64,000 nucleotides of DNA from Ciona intestinalis (lineage: Eukaryota; Chordata; Ascidiacea; Phlebobranchia; Cionidae): NCBI RefSeq assembly GCF_000224145.3, contig NW_004190398.2:94310-158309 (forward strand). Reading direction: 5' to 3'. The translations under genes were made by a program, and so were the position numbers. Below are positions 13,801-26,435 of this stretch, in pieces (positions within the stretch are counted from its first letter, which is position 1; the number at the start of each line of letters is the position of its first letter). The notes beneath the pieces are model-generated. The model saw only the letters and a program-made list of their open reading frames with translations, was not told where the DNA came from and searched no databases.

Positions 13801-15175
13801 GTGGTACAACGCGGTTTAGTCTGAAGCAGTAACAAAAACAAGTAGGTTCTGTTGTTGTGTACAGTACGCGGCTCAGCAGCCGGGTAAGGGGATAGGGAAA
13901 TCAAATATGAATTACTTTTCCTTCCCTTTGATGGCTGTTGTGTACTGCCGTGATATTATCTTATATAAACTGCCACGCGACCATTAGCAGCAAGGCCGCA
14001 AAGCTGTGAAAGTGTCTCGTGAATAGGTCACCCTTTTTTTTCGAGTTGAAAGACCGGCCAAGCAGCTGGTAAAAAATACGGGAGAAAAACTCTGTTGCAA
14101 ACGACCGGGTAATTTTGCAAACTAATTAAGCGCCCCGTTGGTTATTAGGCTGTGAATACAAAACGGTCGATTTGGCATTCGATAAAGCCTGCCACTGCTG
14201 GATTGATTGCCCATAGTTCGATTTTTTGTAACGCACCAGTAGGTTTGCTCACAGCTCAGCACTACAGGTGAATATCCAGTGATTGTCGTTTTTCTCTTGG
14301 GACAGCAACCGCATGAAATTGTACACAACGTTTCAATTCAGTTTGGAATGTGCCAGCAAGGAAGTGGAAGCGAGATTAAGAGAGGGGCATTTGAGCAGTT
14401 TCGATAAATTAGTGAGTCACTACAAGAGGTTATGAAATATTCAAGCGATGACGAATGTCACTCAGATTGGCGACGCTTGAAAAAAGGCCCGTGATGTTAC
14501 TAAGTCTACATCTGCTGTGACAGAAATGAGTAATGGTCTGTTAGTTGATAAGCTTAAGCGCAGTAGATACGACACTAGACTGACAGTAAGTTTATAGGAA
14601 AATAAGTTACGCAGATTTGTGAGGATTTGTGTTAATTTATTAACAAGTGGTTTGTCTTAAAAATGAATGTTATAAATGTAGGGCTTATACGGGTTTCTAG
14701 TAATTACTGTTGTAAAAATCGCAGTGGATTTTGTTTAAATTGGCGATAAGGAAACCAGGGACTTTTCGAAGTGAATGAACTCAAAAAAGCAAAAAAAAAA
14801 CAGAAATAAGTGAACGCGAGGATTTGACAGTTGTATATTTTGATAACGAATGCCAGAAATAAAATTCTGTGGATTGATCCCAAAATTGGCGGTGACCACA
14901 ACTCAGCGTGGCAATCACCAGCAATCCACATTATAATTTAGCCACGGGCACGACGCTGTTGTTATCGCATATACGTTTTATTATACAGTTTTGCTGGAAC
15001 TTAATTCCATCAAAGTGTAGCTTAATGCACATTTGCAGTGAGGAAATGATTTTTTTATTGTCTGCGAAAATATTTCGAGCGATAAAGATCGCAATGAGTT
15101 GGCACTACGATTTTAACATCGCTTAACGCATTTCATGTTTTAGATAAAGAAAGTTAGCATTTACTGAAATTATAG
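10885..15175. other. Mostly non-coding, upstream of the Galpha gene
   Basis: Apart from one weak two-exon candidate (11879-12083) I see no gene. The last few hundred bases would carry the promoter and 5' leader of the Galpha gene, but no TATA box can be assigned with confidence. Confidence 0.4.
11879..12083 (+). CDS. Candidate 3'-terminal exon pair, possible secreted peptide
   Basis: Two short exons can be joined: 11879-11923 (donor GTACTA) and 11992-12083 (acceptor after a strong pyrimidine tract ending TTATCTTACAG, stop TGA at 12081-12083). The joined frame ends in a Gly/Tyr-rich tail with the sequence TYGWNFGRRLY before the stop. GRR is the shape of an amidation plus dibasic cleavage signal, so a peptide precursor is conceivable. 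Only one intron supports this frame, the upstream exon(s) and signal peptide were not found, and a competing open frame crosses the same exon. It may be nothing. Confidence 0.15.
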
Positions 15176-18100
15176 ATGCGGAATTCGAAGCCGAGCCTAA
15201 TGTCGAGTTTATCGGCTTGCTTTTCCGGTTCCGAGTCTTCCGAGTCCAAGTCAATAAGCAGAGAAATAGAGCAGCGACTTAAAGAGGCGAAACGTGAAGC
15301 AAAAACTCAAGTAAAACTATTGGTGCTCGGGGCTGCTGAGAGCGGAAAGTCCACTTTTATAAAACAGGTAAATATTTTGAACTTAATCGCTTATTTTTAT
15401 TCAAACTTTATAGCCAGCCGTGTCATTGCGGGTTAAAGTTCAAAGAGCCAAGAAAACTATGCCCTAATCGGCTTACAATTTCGATGTGGGCTTCGTATAT
15501 AGCATACGTGACATATTTTTGGCATGTTAGCATTATTTGCAATATTTTTTACGTTATTACATTGCAGAGTTTTTTAAACAAAGTATATGTATAAACCTTT
15601 TAAAGCCCCATTGCGGTATATATATGCAAAAACATCATATCAGGTATATATATCCAAAGACTAAATTAGCAATTAGCAAAAATATAGTAAGGTGGGGAAA
15701 ATGGGACACTTTTCATACTGTTTTCTTGTCCATAGTAAACAATGAACATTCAAAGAATAATAAAACCGTATCGTCATGATTCAACTAGACTATGATTAAT
15801 TATTTAAAACATCGGGATTCAGAATACTTAGATATTGTGTGCTGAAGGTGTCCCATCTTACCCCATAACACTCCATATTAAATTTGGGGTTCCAAACTTA
15901 TAAACATGTACTGTCATTTACGTGCGTAACACTTATAAAGCACCTTGTTAAAAACGACCTGGCATTTTATAGTTTATTCGAAGTGGTGGTGCGGTTTATT
16001 TTAGACTGTAGTCATAAATTTAAATTTACCCTTAAGAGCAACATGTCGTTTTGCATTTTGTATTACGTTACATAGGAACCTGACACTTAAATTATTAACG
16101 TCATTGCCAGCAGCAAAACATATGCACAATGTGTCCAGATTAAAGCGACACTTTTGGGGGTTCAATTGTGTTTAACTTGTATATATATAGTAGGGTAGGG
16201 AAAATGGTACACCTTTAGACATAATATTCGAATATCCTGATTGTAAATTAAACCTTCAACAACGGTCTATGAAAGTCGTGCGAATACGGTTTTATATTTT
16301 TTTGAATTTTCTTTGTTTACTACCAAATAGAACGAGAAAACAGTATGAAAAGGTCTCGCATCTTCCCATATTCTACTATATTACCGATTGTGAATTGTTA
16401 CTCACACCTCAACACGATTTAACCCGTTGTTTAAGGTTTAAAATTGCAAACGTGATTTTCTGCACTAACTGTTGGTGTATTAGGTTACCCTGTCTTTTAA
16501 ACACATGCAGTGAAACAGGTGCTAAAAAGTAACTCTTGTTGGAATTGTAGGTTTTATTCGGGATATATATATATATATATATATATATAGATATAGATAT
16601 ATATATATAGTAGGGTGAGACGTGAGAGAAAATTTTCTCGTCACATTTGGTAGTAAACAAAGAAAATTCAAATAGTTATAAAACCGTATCACTACGACTC
16701 CCATAGACCGTTGTTATTTGTTTAAAACGCGATCAGGATATATGGATATTCTGTGCTGAAAGGTCTCCCACCTTTCCACCCTATATTATATTTCCGAAAA
16801 CTGTATGCTATATTATAGTTACCGATAATTTATTTGTGGGTTATACTCCGTCAAAGCCCCGTCTGCTTTGTAATTGTAGTTCATGAAAGAAAGGGCTTTA
16901 TGACACACCTGAGCCTTATTGTGCGGACTTGTTTATCTGCATCAGAAACGTACATTTAAGGGATTGAAGTGGAACGTAAATTAAAATTAGAACAAAAATT
17001 GTACCCTCGAACTGGACCACGTCGCTAACTTAATTTTAGATTAAGGTCCAGTAAATTACAACGTAACGCGCTAACTCTATTTTAGATTAACGTCCAGTAA
17101 ATTACAACGTAACGCGATAATGTGACGTTTTAATGATAGATCTATTTTTAAGTACGCAAATCTCGTGGTCATATGCGTTTATGACAATATATGCGTACGC
17201 TACGTATTTGTAATTTTAGAATTCGTATTACGCAATTCGTTAACATCCATTTCCCTTTCTAGTTATAATGTCATCGTCTTGTTGCGATCTAATACCCGGG
17301 AAATTCTAATGAATTTAGTTGCCTTGTACGTGAAGTGACGTACTTGTGGTTATTACGCAATAATGCTCATTAATTAGGTCACAAGACCATATGCAATCAA
17401 AAGGAAATGAATGTATAGTGGAGTGGGGAAAGATATGACTCCTTTTCATTTTATTTTCTCGTCCAATTTAGTAATAAAAAGTTCAATCAATTATAAAACT
17501 GTATATTCTCACGATTCCGATCATAATATTTGGATTTTATGTGCAAAAGGTGTTCTATCTTTCCCCGCCCTGCTTAATAACAAAGATTCACAAATATCAA
17601 TTTCGTTTTAATGTATGCACTTGAATGTTTTTAGTTAAAATTTAAATTTAGAATATGACCACCTTGCTTTTAATACTATTTTAGCGTTTTCGTATAGGTT
17701 GTTTTTTTACAACGAATGAGCAGCAGTTCAAAGTTAAAATTGGAAATTTCGGTCTTTAAATTTAATTTACGATTTCGGTTTTTAAAATATAGTAACGTTG
17801 AAAATTCATGTTCTGAACAGATCGAAAACACTAGTACAGTTTCAAACCTTTAGTTTCGATTTTCACATCCGTTGTTATCTGTGGTTGCAAATTACTACAT
17901 GATGCATTAAATTGCCCAATGAACCCAGGCATAGCCATTAAACGTTGTTTAAATCGAGCGGTGACTACATACAGCATTACGGAAGTGAGTATTTAGGCGT
18001 TAGCTCGACCACATCAGTATACCGTCCGTGTTAGACCTGCAAAACAACTTTTCACACGAAATCCCCTTTGTGTGTTTATAAGAGCACACGAGTGTAATTC

Positions 18101-21100
18101 ACCACACACAGTAATTAGGTATTGACACTCTTTTCGCATTTGTAGAATTTGTGTTTTCGCTAAATATATACCAAGCGTGACTTTGTTAAAAGTCTTCCAA
18201 ACTGCCTAAAACGCTAATAGTGTTTTGCGGCGATTGCAACTAGAGCATTTTAAAAAATATTCCAATATAGGAGCAAAAAATAGGGAAGAGAGCACTGCCC
18301 CGTTAATACACGGAAAAATAATTGTATTAAGAATCGTGCATTTGTATAATGTATAAGACGGAGAAACATTATATGCCATGTTATAGTTGTAATACATTAC
18401 CACACACATAAATTGCGTTGTTGTACGTTTCAACGTTTGAATACACCGGCTTTTACAAGATAATTGTGAATTGCCGAATGATAAAGTTTTTGTTTCGGGT
18501 AAAATTATTTATTTTATGCTACGATCGCGTGCAATTATTCAATTAACAACGGTGTATTGAAGTCGTGACGATACGGCTTTATAATACTTTGTTTATTCTC
18601 TGTTTCTACCAAATATGACGAGAAAATAGAGTGGAAATGTGTCCTATCTTCCTCAACCCCACTAAAATATACAACTTTAAGCTTATGTTAGCAAAAGCGC
18701 ATGTGTAGGGCTAATATGACTGTATTCTGAGTTCCAACCAAGTCCTGCAACACATGAGCATTAGTCATCTTTTCCACGAACGAGTTTCGATTCTTGAAAC
18801 TTTACTTACAATAAACGAAGGACAAAAGAATTCGTAAAATAAATTTCAAACTTCAATGTGTGAAGTAAAGTCCTATAAAGTAACAAATGAAGAATATTGA
18901 CAGAACTATATTATCGTATCCTGAAGACTTTAAAATAAATACGTTTTTTAATTTTTTTAAATGTTTGGATACATTTTTTTTAATTTTTTAAATGTTTCAT
19001 GTTTACTACCCTATACTGTACGTATATGCCAAAAGACTACCATAGGCCGCTGTTAATTGTTTAAAATACGTTCAGGGTATTTGGATACTATGTGGTAAAG
19101 GTGTCCCATCTTACCCCACGCTACTATATTACGTTCACCGATTTGGTCAGATTTGTCTGCAAGCAATCCACGGCGAGTGCATGTATGTAATAAATAATAA
19201 TAACATGACCTTATGTAGCGGCTATTGCCTTTGTTGGCGTACCCGGTAATAGTAATTCGATACTGTTTTGACATTTTTGTTTCTATGTTTAAATTCTCGT
19301 TGACCTGGTTGTAAAATATCACTGGCGGAGTTGTATTTTTGGACTTAGGAAATAACGCGCTTTGCGTAGAAAATGAGAAAGTGAAAAAATAACAGAAAAG
19401 TTGGTACCAGCTGCATGGCAATATGTGCAGTTGAATATTTTTTTATGACTCAAAAAACGTTCGACAGATTTTACTTGCAATTTTAACCTTTGCGGGAAAT
19501 CCCGATGCGAATAAGTTTTTTATTATAGCTATTTAACTCAACTGATGCTAAAGTAATTGCAACTGCTTATAACACTATGTTGGCCCGTATAGCGATTTTT
19601 CAAGAACCTGTACGGACATCAGGTCGTTTTAAAATGGTCATGTTTTGGGGCTGTGCCACCAAAACATGATTTTTTATAATCCAACACTAAAAATATTTCC
19701 AAAAGCTTTTGCCGTTAAATCCGGTTTATATTGAATACTTCTGATGCAGGGGGGATGTACAGCTGTAAACACCAAGTTAAGTCCTTTTTAAGGAGTTTTA
19801 TGATTGCCAATTTATAGAATTAAAAAATTTAATACATTTTTTTTTTGAAACGATGAAAGAAATTTATAGTTAACTAACATGTGACGTTTTAAAATTACCT
19901 GATATGATTGTGAAAAACAAATTACGCAACAAAAATCCACGCGAATGAACAAAAATAACATTTCCCGGAACTATAAGCTTTAAAAGTCATTTTTACTTTC
20001 ATGTAGACGCAATTTAAAAAAGAACAACGTGGAAAAATACGTAACACCGTACAGTTTCTCACGGTAATGTTGTTGTTGTTTGTTGGTAGATGCGGATTAT
20101 ACATGGGACTGGATACTCCCACGAAGAACTGGCAGGGCATATCCCCCTGATTTACCAGAACATTAACTTTTCTATCAAGACGCTAGCCACCGCTATGCTA
20201 GAATTGGGTAAGAATGTGCTAAAGTACTTATAAAAATAAAACTCAAATTACAGGTCCTGCATCGCCCTTTAGGTACAATATGCTTGCAGTTTTCGGTATC
20301 TTTGTGTTAAATCTAAACTAAAACATGTTTCATACAGAAAGGGCAATTTAAGATAACGCATTGTGACAAGACAATGTAGTGACAGCTGCTGTGCAGTCTG
20401 TACATCAAACAAAAAACTCTGGTTTATAACTGTATGATTTTGTGTTAGGAATTCCTTATGAGCTGGAAGCTAACAAAGATTTCGGTGAAGTAAGCATAGA
20501 GTTGCCGAGGGAGTGCGAAAATAGTCTGGACACGACCCGGGTGCTTGGAATAATGCTGTTTTGGAAGGACGAAGGCGTACAGCAATGCTACTTGTAAGTA
20601 CGTGCGTAATGCGCTACGTTGGTCGGCGGAATATACAAGTGTTTCCCCTTTGTGGCTTTGTGGTTAATTGCAGCAGCGTGAGAATATTTTCTGTACATTG
20701 CGTGTGGCACAGTTAACTGTTCTTTGCGGCTATAAAGAGCTATATTTTGGGGTATGCCAGACTTTATCTTTATACCCAATCCTTTTTTACAGGAATAGAC
20801 TCAGCTTAACTGTACCGCGCCCATTAATTGCTATACGAATCCAAAACACTTTAGATTTAACTCTGTCGTTACGAACTGTCAAAAACAGATGATCGCAGAC
20901 AAGATATCATAGATTATATAAATTGACTGTTGAGACAGAATGACTCACATACCAACTTGATATACTAAATACCTAATGTGACTAACGCAGCGTAAACGTG
21001 TTGAACACTTATTTTGAACCATGTCTGCTTGGTGTAGCAACCACGTTTTTTTAGCAAATTATTTACTTAGTCTATGTTTTAAACAATAAGCTTGTTTTAA

Positions 21101-24100
21101 CGACTGTCGTCTTGTCGTTTTATTTAGTATTTGTTCTTATGTATTTTTGTTACATTCGTTACCTCGTTTAAAGAGACAAATACATTTTCTTTTGGAAAAG
21201 TTGTTAAAAAATAATGTATTTCAGGCGAAGAAACGAGTTTCATTTGCTGGATTCAGCTGCCTATTATCTCAACAATCTTACGCGGATTTCCAGCGCTTCC
21301 TACCTCCCAACACTACAGGTATATGTGTATTACATTAGTTACGATATAGTAGGGTGGGGGTAGACGAGACACCTTTAATATTACATAATATCTAAATAGC
21401 CTGATCGTGTTTTAAACAATAAACAACGGTCTATGGGAGTCGTGAGGATACGGTTTTATAACTCTTTGATTTTTTGCTTACCAAATGGGGCGAGGAAATA
21501 GAATGAAAAAGTGTCCCATCCCCCCATTTTACTATATTATGGGATAATGGACCAACCCTGGCATAAATTCAAGGTCCCCTACTGTGCGGGTACGACCTTA
21601 TTACTCTTATACAACTGCAATTACATTTAAAATATCGGTTTTTATTTGGTTTTAATTAAATGACAAAGAAATATTTCATCGGTTTACGTTGCGCAACACA
21701 GTTACTGTAAATGTAATTTTCCAATTGCTATAATGTTACACTATATCTTTGTGTAATTGTTTGTGATTTAGTATAGTAGGGTGGGGGAAGATAGACACTT
21801 TTTTATTCTATTTCACGTTTTATTTGGTGGTAAACAAAGATCATGTAACGAATTTTAAAACCGTATCCTCACGACTTTCATAGGCCGTTGTTATCTGTTT
21901 AAAACATGATCAGGGTATTCGGATAGTATGTGCTAAAGGTGTATCATCTTTTCACGCCCCACTATATAATTTATTTTTGGTCTTTATGTCAAAAATTATT
22001 TCAAAACTGAAAAATTCCCCTTTTAGCTGACTGATGTAACCGCATATACCACAAGGGTAATTTTAGTTTCATACTCTACTAAATTTAGAACCTTCCGTTC
22101 TATCTGTCACCATCTGCCTACTGAGGTGTCATGTCCCAACGTATCGTATATCGATTCAGATTACACAGCTCAAATTAAACAGCAACCAAAAGGCATTAAA
22201 TGCCTTGCTTTTAAAATCCGCGTAATAAGTAATAACTAAATGGAAAATCCGTAAGCTATTTACAGCTTATACTCGTCTCCTATCATGATTAACAAAGCAC
22301 TTTAACAGGTTTTGATATATCAGTTTAACATATAGTTTTGTGCAACAATTTATATCAGTTTAAAATATAGTATGTAGTTTTGTGCAACAATTAATATCAG
22401 TTTAAAATATAGTTTTGTGCAACAATTAAAGTTTTATGATAAAAAAAATTATTTGAAAACTCAAAAAAAAAGAAAAAAATGAAACTATTTTATTTTTCTA
22501 TATTTTTTGAATATTTAGTAGGCTGAGGTAAAATAGCCCATGTTTTCATTCTCCTTAATTAATCGTCCTATTTTGTAATATATACAAATAAAAAATATAT
22601 TTACAGAATTATATAAATCGTTTACCCTCACGGAGTCAAAAAGATCTTTGTTAATTGTTTAAATCACGAAAATAAAGTATATTATGTGCTAACGGTATCT
22701 ACCCTATACCCCGACGCACTATGCACTCTAAAGTATAAATCTTAAAATTTCGTAAAAATCCCTTTTACAAAAAAACGTGGCGCATTTTTCACCACGCTAA
22801 AGTCTATAGTGTAAATGGTAAAAATCACTTTCTGCAAAAAATACCAATCTAACCATGAAACCTTATATATAGGATGTCCTTCGTTCCCGTCGACCAACGC
22901 TCGGCATCACGGAGTATCTTTTCAAGATTGATAAATTCATGTTTGGGATCGTTGATGTCGGAGGACAGAAGTCCGAGAGACGGAAATGGATTCATTGCTT
23001 TGAGAACATTACCTCAATTATTTTCCTTGCAGCTCTGAGCGAGTAAGTTGTTATAATGGTGTATATAGTAGGGCGGGTAAGAGGTATTTAGGTGCAAACG
23101 ATGTCCCATCTTCCCCTACCGTACTGTATATAGATATGCGGGGTCAGGTGGAAACCGTCGGCAAATATTAAATCATATTTTCTAAAACATGGATACTATT
23201 TGTATGAGCTATATATGTGTCTTAAAAAAGGTGTTTACTGATCGTGTTTTAAACAATTAACACTGGTTCATGGAAGTTGTTAGGATGCGGTTTATTAATT
23301 TTTTGATTGTTCTTTGCTTAATACAAAATGAGACGAGAAAGAGAATGAAGACGTGTCCCGTCGTACCCCACTTTATACTATATTTACGCCGTTTAAGCGG
23401 GCTGCGTCTTATTCCTATGTCTGCGAAATTTAAATACAAGTTGCAAAAACTGCAAAATTAAATTAAACTTTCACTCAATTAAACACGCAGCAAGTAGCAC
23501 TGTAGCGTATATTCTACCCAATAAAGCCTTATATGTGCTGGATCGTTATACAGAAGTCACGTACGCACACTTAATTAGCACTAGGCCCCAACAACAGTAA
23601 TTTGCAAGCTCAACCAAAGCGATACGGCTTTCATAGTATTGGGGCTATTGTCGTTTGTACTGCTGCAAACGGCAATTGTTTCTGCAGTTATGGTATGGGT
23701 GGGGGGAGATGGGACACCTTTTTATTTTATTTTCTCGTCTCAAACGGAATAAAAAGTTCCCGTTTGGAACGAGAAAAATAGAATATAAAAAAAACATAGA
23801 GCATTCAAAGATTTATAAAACCATATCCTCACGACTCCCATAGACTGTCGTTAAATGGTTATACCACGATCAGTATATTTAGATATTATGTGCTAATGTT
23901 TCCCATTTTTTTCCACCCCAGCTATATATATTGCTTATGTTCTATTCGAAAAAAACGAAAAAATACGATTCCCAAGGCAGCACTCGGCCTTACAGCAATT
24001 AATAACGGAAAATTACATTACATATTTATACCTCCGGTAAACACCATGATATAAAACGGTAAATTTGGTATATTCGATTTGCATTGGTTCATGACCCTTT

Positions 24101-25931
24101 ATTGCGGCTTGCGGCGTGTACAGCCCTCCGAACACCTGACAATATTAATCAACGTATGAGCATATAAACACCACTTGCTAGGTCAATACGAACTATTCTA
24201 CTTGGACTACAGGAAAGTCGAGTCAGTGTTCCCCTAACCGCAACGCCATTGTACTTAAGACTTCCTGTTGAACATAATAGCCTGCCTTGTTCGGTTTAGT
24301 CAAATTTGCTACCCACCTAATATCACGTACTATAAGAGCGTGTAGGAAATGGTGATTGCAATATGTTTTGTCTCTGGTTATAAACGTCAGAATACTAAAC
24401 TTGCAAAACGAATTCTTGCAAGACGCTTTGCAGTTTTTGTAAATGTTGTACCGTGCAAATTGTATAGTAGGGTAGGGGAAGATGAGACACCTTTTTATTC
24501 TATTTTCTTGCACAATTTGGTAGTAAACAAAGAACGTTCAAAGAATTATAAAACCACATCCTAACGACTCTTCCTCTTATATAGACTGTTGTTAATTTTT
24601 AAAACACAATCAGGAATCACAATATTTGAAAATTATGTGCTAAAGGTGCCCTGTCTTCCCCCATATTACTCTAAATGTTGTACTGTGCAAATTGTATGTA
24701 CATCATAAGCAAACATAATAACTACTTACGTTTTTCTTGCAATAACGTTCGCTTGCCATATACAGTGTGTTGCATTGTAAAGCGTTTTCGATAGTTTAAC
24801 TGTGCTATACGGTTTACTGATATCACCCACACAGCCAGTACGTGAACAACAAACTGTTGAGTTAAATCGCGAGTTTGCAGGGTGATAATCAGCGTGTTGC
24901 GCAATTGGCAAGCTGCGGGCGCTGTGAACGGCAATCAGAGTTTTTTGCTCGAGGGATACAAAATGAAGTGCGCGCGGCAGCAGCGCCACCATGCGGTGTT
25001 ATATTTTTAAAACTTGCTTTGCCGATCTTTTTCCAATTTTTGTTGGAAAAAATAACTCCGACATTAATTAAACCTTGAATTGTCATAAACATGCTAGAAA
25101 ATAAACCTTAAATTTATTTTTAAAAAATTAACGCGTATTAACGTAAACGTAATGCAAAAGTCAATATTTACTGTTACTAATCCGGCCCAGGCTTATATGT
25201 AAGTTCTATCGATGAAATTAAATATTCGAATCTTGGTTTAAATACTTATAAATAACGACATTTTTTTGTTTAGGTATGACCAATCAATACCAGAGGAAGA
25301 AATTAACCAAGATGCAAGAAATAACATGACGCAACTGAAACAGCCAAGTCTGAACGGGAGAAATAACAACCAACAAAAACAGAGACCTATGGTTCGAACC
25401 CAGTCGAGTCAGAACACAGCTCCTGGCAAGAAAAAACTTCAGCGACACTTTTCTTCCCTTCACCACGGCCGTAGTCCTAAAGTAGCGAAAGAATTACCGC
25501 CTTTTCCAGTCATTCGACGCGGCTCGGACGAGAATTTGGCTGGCGAAAAGGGTAGTAACGGAAAACTGGAACTAATAAACCGACAGAAAGAAAGTTGCGC
25601 GCTTTTTCGAGCTATCGTCAACTGCCAATGGTTCAAGCGGACGTCGGTTATTCTATTCCTTAACAAGACCGACGTGCTGGAAGAAAAGATCCAACATTCC
25701 CACATGAATGATTACTTCCCAGAATACGATGGGCCGCGGCACGACGCTACAGCGGCGAAATTCTTTATTTTATCTCAGTATCAACAAAACTTCGGCGAGA
25801 CAAAGAAATCTAAAAGAACGTTGTATTCCCACTTCACATGCGCCACTGACACTGAGAATATTAAGTTCGTTTTCAAAGCTATTAAGGACATAATCTTACA
25901 GACATATTTGGAAACATACAGCCTTATTTAG
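15176..25931 (+). CDS. Heterotrimeric G protein alpha subunit, Gq-like, with long insertion
   Basis: GTP-binding switch that couples membrane receptors to effectors. Six exons join in phase: 15176-15367, 20090-20207, 20449-20593, 21225-21318, 22873-23042, 25274-25931 (458 residues, against about 355 in the family). G1 is GAAESGKST (residues 52-60), switch I has Arg189 and Thr192 at the usual catalytic and magnesium positions, G3 is DVGGQ with Gln215, G4 is NKTD (370-373), and G5 is TCAT (428-431). The tail ends TYSLI with no cysteine at -4, so pertussis toxin should not modify it. Cys15 near the N-terminus is a plausible palmitoylation site. The MRIIHG and YFPEYDGP segments are closest to Gq. 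Oddities are Ala54 where almost all Galpha have Gly, and roughly 90 extra residues (about 246-340) in the last exon. I recall a tunicate-specific Galpha (Gx) being reported; identity with this gene is unverified. An AG directly precedes the ATG, so an upstream leader exon or trans-splicing is possible. Confidence 0.93.
15685..15872 (-). mobile_element. MITE in Galpha intron 1
   Basis: Starts ATATAGTAAGGTGGGGAAAA and ends GTCCCATCTTACCCCATAAC. The interior is reversed (TAGTAAACAATGAACATTC). Confidence 0.75.
16183..16384 (+). mobile_element. MITE in Galpha intron 1
   Basis: Bounded by TATATAGTAGGGTAGGGAAA and CATCTTCCCATATTCTACTATA, with the GTCGTGCGAATACGG interior in forward orientation. Confidence 0.8.
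16562..16608. repeat. (TA)n microsatellite
   Basis: About 40 bases of near-perfect TA/GATA repeat, directly abutting the left end of a MITE. The elements insert into TA-rich sites, so the microsatellite may be target or by-product. Confidence 0.9.
16606..16795 (-). mobile_element. MITE in Galpha intron 1
   Basis: TAGTAGGGTGAGACGTGAG to CCACCTTTCCACCCTATATTA. The interior is reversed. Confidence 0.75.
17023..17117. repeat. Two-copy tandem repeat, about 47 bp
   Basis: The unit containing TTTTAGATTAAGGTCCAGTAA and ACAACGTAACGCG occurs twice back to back with few differences. Confidence 0.8.
17413..17575 (-). mobile_element. MITE, internally deleted
   Basis: TATAGTGGAGTGGGGAAAGATA to CTATCTTTCCCCGCCCTGC. 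Part of the right interior is lost. Confidence 0.65.
18530..18668 (+). mobile_element. MITE, left end missing
   Basis: From CAATTAACAACGG to CTATCTTCCTCAACCCCACTA. No left terminal repeat is present. Confidence 0.6.
19000..19130 (-). mobile_element. MITE, truncated
   Basis: The reversed interior (CATAGGCCGCTGTTAATTG) runs into CCCATCTTACCCCACGCTACTATA. The other end is eroded in AT-rich sequence. Confidence 0.6.
21083..21190 (+). repeat. Dispersed repeat, family C
   Basis: Shares GTTTTAACGACTGTCGTCTTGTCG and a later AAAGAGACAAAT with copies near 30180, 41810, 45400, 46375, 48592 and 51440. Probably the tail of a retroposon family distinct from the MITE. Confidence 0.5.
21344..21537 (+). mobile_element. 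MITE 26 bp after Galpha exon 4
   Basis: A complete copy (ATAGTAGGGTGGGGGTAGACGAG to CATCCCCCCATTTTACTATA) starting 26 bases after the end of the exon, so almost on the donor site. Confidence 0.85.
21770..21968 (-). mobile_element. MITE in Galpha intron 4
   Basis: TATAGTAGGGTGGGGGAAGATAG to CATCTTTTCACGCCCCACTATATA. The reversed interior is well preserved. Confidence 0.85.
22310..22435. repeat. Three-copy tandem repeat, about 35 bp
   Basis: The unit CAGTTTAAAATATAGT plus TTTTGTGCAACAATTA is repeated three times with small length changes. Confidence 0.8.
22515..22735 (-). mobile_element. MITE, degenerate
   Basis: Starts TAGTAGGCTGAGGTAAAATAG and ends CCTATACCCCGACGCACTA. The interior is heavily diverged. 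An old copy. Confidence 0.55.
23062..23135. mobile_element. Miniature MITE, two ends only
   Basis: Only 74 bp: TATATAGTAGGGCGGGTAAG is followed after a short spacer by GATGTCCCATCTTCCCCTAC. Nearly the whole interior is deleted. It begins 19 bases after the Galpha exon 5 boundary. Confidence 0.75.
23228..23383 (+). mobile_element. MITE, left end missing
   Basis: From CTGATCGTGTTTTAAACAATTA to CGTCGTACCCCACTTTATACTATA. Confidence 0.65.
23690..23930 (-). mobile_element. MITE with internal duplication
   Basis: Longer than usual because the segment around CGTCTCAAACGGAATAAAAAG is partly repeated in inverted form before the normal interior continues. Ends in TTTCCACCCCAGCTATATA. Confidence 0.65.
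24463..24675 (-). mobile_element. MITE in Galpha intron 5
   Basis: TATAGTAGGGTAGGGGAAGATG to CCTGTCTTCCCCCATATTACT. Flanked by a direct repeat of about 17 bp (GTACCGTGCAAATTGTAT left, GTACTGTGCAAATTGTAT right), so a local duplication may have accompanied it. Confidence 0.8.
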
Positions 25932-26140
25932 CGCAGGTGCAACACACAGCTTTCGGGTCTTATAATGGCAACCGCAGCGCAAAGCGGTTTAAGATTTGTT
26001 TACCCGCTTCAAGTCACGCGTATTGAGGCTTTCATAAGAGAAATATTGCATCCGGAAAACGTTTCTTGAATTTCTAATGATAACATTGCTATTCGTTTTC
26101 ATTCCAGCTGCTGGCAGTCGAATGTATCCGAGCTCTTTAT

Positions 26141-26163
26141 CACGTGACGGTGGTAACCACGTG
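26141..26163. promoter_or_regulatory. Paired E-boxes CACGTG
   Basis: CACGTGAC occurs twice, 17 bases apart (26141 and 26158), about 210 bases after the Galpha stop codon. E-boxes bind bHLH factors; a role is not shown and the pair probably lies in the 3' untranslated region. Confidence 0.25.
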
Positions 26164-26387
26164 ACCTATTTTACCTCAAAAGTGAAAGACCGTTGTTTCA
26201 GTCGTCTTGTGCTGCCCTTGTGACATTACACATACTTGCTTCTATGTAAATATACGTGCCAACCTACAAGCGTGGCGTACTTTATATTCAAATGCGGGTC
26301 GCTTATTTTACGCGACGACTTTAGTAGTTGTTTATCTTTGTAGTTATATATACTGTTCCCTTTTCGCGTTTGCTACATTCATATGGA

Positions 26388-26393
26388 AATAAA
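26388..26393 (+). terminator. Polyadenylation signal AATAAA, Galpha gene
   Basis: First clear AATAAA after the stop codon, giving a 3' untranslated region of about 470 bases. Distance and strand fit, but no cDNA end is available. Confidence 0.45.
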
Positions 26394-26435
26394 CTTAAGA
26401 ATTATTTGACTTGGTAGTTTATGTATAAGAACTGA

